This document shows positions 5,875 to 8,171 of a stretch of 8,171 nucleotides of DNA, in pieces. Each line of letters begins with the position of its first letter. Within the stretch, counting starts at the first letter, position 1. The notes beneath the pieces are model-generated. The model was not told the origin of the DNA. It did no database searches and saw nothing but the letters and a program-made list of their open reading frames with translations. A program made the position numbers and the translations under genes. Source of the DNA: DAOTTX01 sp034437515 (GTDB lineage: Bacteria > Chloroflexota > Anaerolineae > Aggregatilineales > Phototrophicaceae); contig DAOTTX010000109.1 of the NCBI GenBank assembly GCA_034437515.1, positions 1 to 8,171 on the forward strand. Reading direction: 5' to 3'.

Positions 5875-7323
5875 CTACGCCAGCCCGCTGATGAAGATTG
5901 CTTTCGCCTCCATGTATTCGTCCATCCCCTGTTGCCCGGATTCACGTCCCAGGCCACTTTGCTTGGTGCCACCGAAGGGCGATTCCGGCAATGCAGGCAG
6001 CCAATCGTTGATGCCGATCATGCCATATTCGAGATTTTCATACATATAAATTGCGGTCTTGATGTTGGTTGTTTGTACGTAGGCAGCCAGGCCGTATTCG
6101 GTGTCATTCGCCAGCGCCAATGCTTCATCCAGGTCGCTAAACGGTACGATTGGCAATACCGGCCCAAAAACCTCTTCCTGATAGATCCGTGCGGAGGTCG
6201 GGACTTCGGTCATCACTGTTGGGCGGTAGAAATACCCACGCTCAAATTCTGACGGGCGCTCGCCGCCGACCGCGACCTGTGCCCCGACAGCGACCGAGTC
6301 GTTCACAATCGCCTCGACACGCTCACGCTGCGCGGCGTTGATGAGCGGCCCAACCTGCGTCTCCTCTTCGAGACCATTACCCAGCTTCACCGCACCGGCA
6401 ACCGCTACCATTGCCTCGGTAAACGGCTCAACCACATCTTCATGTACGAAGAAACGCTGTGGGGTCGTACACATCTGTCCGTTGTTGAGCAATTTCATAC
6501 TCATCGCACCCTGAGCGACCACACCCATATCACCGGCATCGGGCATGATGATCGCTGGCGCGTTACCGCCCAGTTCCAACGCTAAGCCAGTCACCGTCTT
6601 TGATGCACCGTCCATCAACAGTTTACCGACCTCGGTGCTGCCCGTAAAGCTGATCTTACGCACACGCGGATCTTCCAGCATCAGGCGTCCGGTTTCCGCA
6701 GGGTCACCGTTGACCAGGTTGACCACACCCGCCGGCAAGCCACTTTCGACCAGGGCTTGTGCTAGCAGCATCGCGCTGCGCGGGGTGTGCTCAGCAGGTT
6801 TGGCGACAATCGTGCAACCCGCTCCCAGGATCGCAGCCCAGCAACGTACCACATTATAAACGGGGAAATTCCAGGCGGTGATCGTACCGATAACGCCCAT
6901 CGGTTGTTTGATGGTCATCACACGGGTATTGGGCAGACGCATTGGCATGGTCTGTCCATAGGCACGTTTGCCTTCCTCGGCATACCAGGAAAAATACATC
7001 ATGGCGTACTGCCATTCCAACGCCGCCTGTTCGACCGGTTTACCACTTTCCTTCGTGGTGATGACCGACAGTTCATTGATATGCTCGCCGATCCAACCGG
7101 CGGCAGCAGCGAGGATGCCACCACGTTCGTGAGGGGACATGCGCGACCAGCTTTTGAACGCCTCATGTGCGGCGTCGATAGCGGCAGTCGTATCACTGCC
7201 GTCACCAAACGGAATTTGTTGGATAACTTCTTCAGTCGCCGGATTGACCAGATCCCAGGTGCCACCGTTTCCGGCATCCACCCATTCACCGTTAATCAAT
7301 TGTTTAGCGTGATAGTCCGTCAT
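5875..7323 (-). CDS. NAD-type aldehyde dehydrogenase, succinate-semialdehyde dehydrogenase-like
   Basis: This cytosolic enzyme oxidises an aldehyde to a carboxylic acid. The 482 residues match the normal ALDH length. Motifs run in order: WNFP (151-154), KPAEHTP (175-181), SFTGSTEVG (225-233), the general base Glu250 in LELGGNAP, the nucleophile Cys285 in NNGQMC, EEVFGPV (383-389) and PFGGTKQSGLGRE (449-461). Glu178 in KPAE corresponds to the glutamate that binds the ribose hydroxyls in NAD-preferring enzymes, so NAD is the likely cofactor. Overall similarity is to GabD-type enzymes. Arg160 of the substrate-carboxylate site is kept, but by hand alignment the other Arg is Leu279 and the Ser is Ala444, which argues against succinate semialdehyde as substrate. 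AAGGAG eleven bases upstream supports the start. The next gene on the strand is a GMC alcohol dehydrogenase, a likely supplier of the aldehyde. Confidence 0.92.
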   Translation of the reverse strand: MTDYHAKQLINGEWVDAGNGGTWDLVNPATEEVIQQIPFGDGSDTTAAIDAAHEAFKSWSRMSPHERGGILAAAAGWIGEHINELSVITTKESGKPVEQAALEWQYAMMYFSWYAEEGKRAYGQTMPMRLPNTRVMTIKQPMGVIGTITAWNFPVYNVVRCWAAILGAGCTIVAKPAEHTPRSAMLLAQALVESGLPAGVVNLVNGDPAETGRLMLEDPRVRKISFTGSTEVGKLLMDGASKTVTGLALELGGNAPAIIMPDAGDMGVVAQGAMSMKLLNNGQMCTTPQRFFVHEDVVEPFTEAMVAVAGAVKLGNGLEEETQVGPLINAAQRERVEAIVNDSVAVGAQVAVGGERPSEFERGYFYRPTVMTEVPTSARIYQEEVFGPVLPIVPFSDLDEALALANDTEYGLAAYVQTTNIKTAIYMYENLEYGMIGINDWLPALPESPFGGTKQSGLGRESGQQGMDEYMEAKAIFISGLA

Positions 7324-7334
7324 GATACTAAATA

Positions 7335-7340
7335 CTCCTT
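7335..7340 (-). promoter_or_regulatory. ribosome-binding site of the aldehyde dehydrogenase gene
   Basis: AAGGAG on the minus strand lies 11 bases before the ATG at 7323. The hexamer is a near-perfect Shine-Dalgarno, although the spacing is slightly long. No other in-frame start nearby fits better. Confidence 0.65.
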
Positions 7341-7375
7341 AAGAAATTATTTTCATAACCTTTGAAACAAGCAAG

Positions 7376-7396
7376 CCGGAATATACCACATTCCGG
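7376..7396. promoter_or_regulatory. candidate operator dyad over the aldehyde dehydrogenase -10 box
   Basis: CCGGAAT (7376-7382) and ATTCCGG (7390-7396) are perfect inverted repeats separated by 7 bp. The dyad spans the predicted -10 box, the position expected of a repressor site, and its 14-bp centre-to-centre spacing could suit a small dimeric regulator. No regulator gene is in the window. On the minus strand the dyad is followed by CTTGCTTGTTT, so a weak terminator for the upstream gene is the alternative reading. Confidence 0.4.
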
Positions 7397-7409
7397 TGTA
7401 CCTGAACAA
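7380..7409 (-). promoter_or_regulatory. candidate promoter of the aldehyde dehydrogenase gene
   Basis: On the minus strand TTGTTC (7409-7404) is followed by an 18-bp spacer and TATATT (7385-7380), with TG one base before the -10 box. The predicted start is near 7373, giving a leader of about 50 nt. The -10 matches five of six consensus positions and the -35 three of six. The layout closely resembles that of the GMC promoter. Confidence 0.4.
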
Positions 7410-7427
7410 ATTTTGTATTATTTGTAA

Positions 7428-7444
7428 GCTGCACCGATGGCAGC
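7428..7444 (-). other. weak stem-loop after the nitroreductase-like gene
   Basis: GCTGC (7428-7432) and GCAGC (7440-7444) can form a 5-bp stem with a 7-nt loop. On the minus strand it is followed by TTACAAATAA rather than a T-tract, so it is at best a weak terminator. It lies 13 bp beyond the stop codon of the upstream gene. Confidence 0.2.
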
Positions 7445-7457
7445 ACCGACGAATAGA

Positions 7458-8090
7458 TTAGATGAGGACTTCGTCTACCCGGCGACGGGCACTCGGTAAA
7501 ACATCGTCTACCGGATAACCAGCGCGGAAGGCGAAAGTCGGTCGCCATGTGGGTTCACCGGTCAACTCGTCCATGACGGCGGCGACTCTGGAATCACGTC
7601 CTAACTGGCGCTCTCGGTCTACCACTTCCGGCATTTGATTGATCGGCTGCATCGCCAACCCGTTGACCGTCGCCCATAGATGCAACCGCTGCCAGATGCG
7701 CCCGGCACGCAGCGCTCTACCGATATCGTAAAGATCAGGCACGGCAACAAAGCCCAGCACGTCGGTGTGTTCCATCGTCGCTTCTGTAGCGGCAAGCCAA
7801 CCAGCGTCAAATTGGCTTTGCGGCACTGAGGGCAGCATCTTCACGAAGGCACGGATATGCGCTGCCGACCCCGATGTATCAATGTAAGGGCCGTCTTTTT
7901 CCTGTTGAAGTTCTTCCCAACTTTGGTCAACCCAGCGATAGCTGTCATAGGCCATATCATGATCGTTGGTGATGGTCTCCGTACTGGCAACCGTGCTTTC
8001 CGCGAAACGGTCAAACGCTTCGCTGCCACGCTGGAAGAGAAACAGGCGTACATCGTCTTCCCTGGTTCTAACGGATTCTGTGGTGGGCAT
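7458..8090 (-). CDS. Acg-family nitroreductase-like flavoprotein, C-terminal fragment
   Basis: The 210 residues match the C-terminal part of Acg-family FMN-binding nitroreductase-like proteins (mycobacterial Rv2032 and Rv3131 relatives), which are usually about 330-370 residues. Shared features are the LRAGRIWQRLHLWAT segment (127-141), GLAMQPINQ (144-152), RAGYP (188-192) and a terminal PSARR (199-203). The N-terminal portion, which in this family holds the SxHNTQPW-type FMN-binding segment, is absent. The family-like sequence begins at about residue 11 (EDDVRLFLF), and an in-frame TAA lies three codons before the ATG (8099-8097). No Shine-Dalgarno precedes the ATG. I read this as a 5'-truncated, probably inactive gene, though a short functional product cannot be excluded. 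Its 3' end is 134 bp upstream of the aldehyde dehydrogenase start. Confidence 0.7.
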   Translation of the reverse strand: MPTTESVRTREDDVRLFLFQRGSEAFDRFAESTVASTETITNDHDMAYDSYRWVDQSWEELQQEKDGPYIDTSGSAAHIRAFVKMLPSVPQSQFDAGWLAATEATMEHTDVLGFVAVPDLYDIGRALRAGRIWQRLHLWATVNGLAMQPINQMPEVVDRERQLGRDSRVAAVMDELTGEPTWRPTFAFRAGYPVDDVLPSARRRVDEVLI

Positions 8091-8171
8091 AAAATGTTAC
8101 GATTTTTCGCTGAAATTGGACGCTAATGCCATAATCCTATACATGAAATCGCTTTTATGAGCTGTTTTCTT
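8091..8171. other. AT-rich flank upstream of the nitroreductase fragment
   Basis: Minus-strand frames here give no sequence recognisable as the missing nitroreductase N-terminus: each of the three carries at least one stop within about 75 bases. I see no clear promoter, ribosome-binding site or repeat. The missing 5' part of the gene, if it survives, must lie beyond the window. Confidence 0.4.

Noticed and set aside
4226..7323. A betaine synthesis operon (betA and betB) reading of the dehydrogenase pair.
   Set aside because: The aldehyde dehydrogenase is closer to GabD-type enzymes than to betaine aldehyde dehydrogenase, and there is no BetI regulator or choline transporter in the window. 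The GMC enzyme alone cannot fix the substrate.
6787..7365. A 192-codon plus-strand frame antisense to the aldehyde dehydrogenase and its leader.
   Set aside because: The opposite strand encodes a complete aldehyde dehydrogenase, and this frame shows no family resemblance.
7431..7449. Direct repeat GCACCGA (7431-7437 and 7443-7449).
   Set aside because: Only two short copies that overlap a weak hairpin; this is within chance expectation and shows no array or attachment-site structure.
1..8171. CRISPR array, tRNA or rRNA gene, transposase, toxin-antitoxin pair or phage gene.
   Set aside because: I found no regularly spaced repeats, no cloverleaf-like sequence and no recognisable protein of these classes on either strand.

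Overview
The window holds five protein-coding regions: one on the plus strand at the left, then four on the minus strand. Base composition is fairly balanced, with AT-rich intergenic gaps and good Shine-Dalgarno sites in front of two genes. A class III fructose-1,6-bisphosphatase, a GMC dehydrogenase, an Acg-type nitroreductase relative, a sulfotransferase/glycosyltransferase fusion and a dispersed GCCCTCA...TGAGGGC palindromic repeat together suggest a free-living environmental bacterium. Chloroflexota (Anaerolineae-like) is my best guess, but it is only an inference and nothing here proves it.

Layout from left to right. Bases 1-133 contain no gene I can support; they hold inverted repeats, one of which looks like an intrinsic terminator. 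Bases 134-195 are a nested palindrome of the kind dispersed in many copies in some genomes. A plus-strand reading frame emerges directly from its right arm. It encodes the tail of a sulfotransferase-like domain, a coiled coil and a complete GT-A glycosyltransferase domain (first ATG at 279, stop at 2177). This gene has lost its 5' end at the repeat. It converges with, and overlaps by 14 bp, the minus-strand gene fbp (class III FBPase, 4131 to 2164). Upstream of fbp is a 94-bp gap with two strong hairpins, the first serving the end of the preceding gene. Then come a GMC-family FAD-dependent alcohol/choline-type dehydrogenase (5803 to 4226) and an NAD-type aldehyde dehydrogenase (7323 to 5875). 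At the right is a minus-strand reading frame (8090 to 7458) matching only the C-terminal part of Acg-family nitroreductase-like flavoproteins, with an in-frame stop just upstream.

How the genes work together. The aldehyde dehydrogenase and the GMC enzyme form a plausible two-step alcohol to aldehyde to acid module. Each has a good ribosome-binding site and a promoter-like element of the same design (TTGKTC, 18-bp spacer, extended TGn -10 box). A perfect 7-bp dyad lies over the -10 box of the aldehyde dehydrogenase promoter and could be an operator. The substrate is not determined. fbp is a gluconeogenic gene and is probably a separate transcription unit, because a terminator-like hairpin separates it from the GMC gene. 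I found no new defence system, CRISPR array, RNA gene or phage module. The most interesting points are the repeat-truncated fusion gene, the operator-like dyad and the structured fbp leader.
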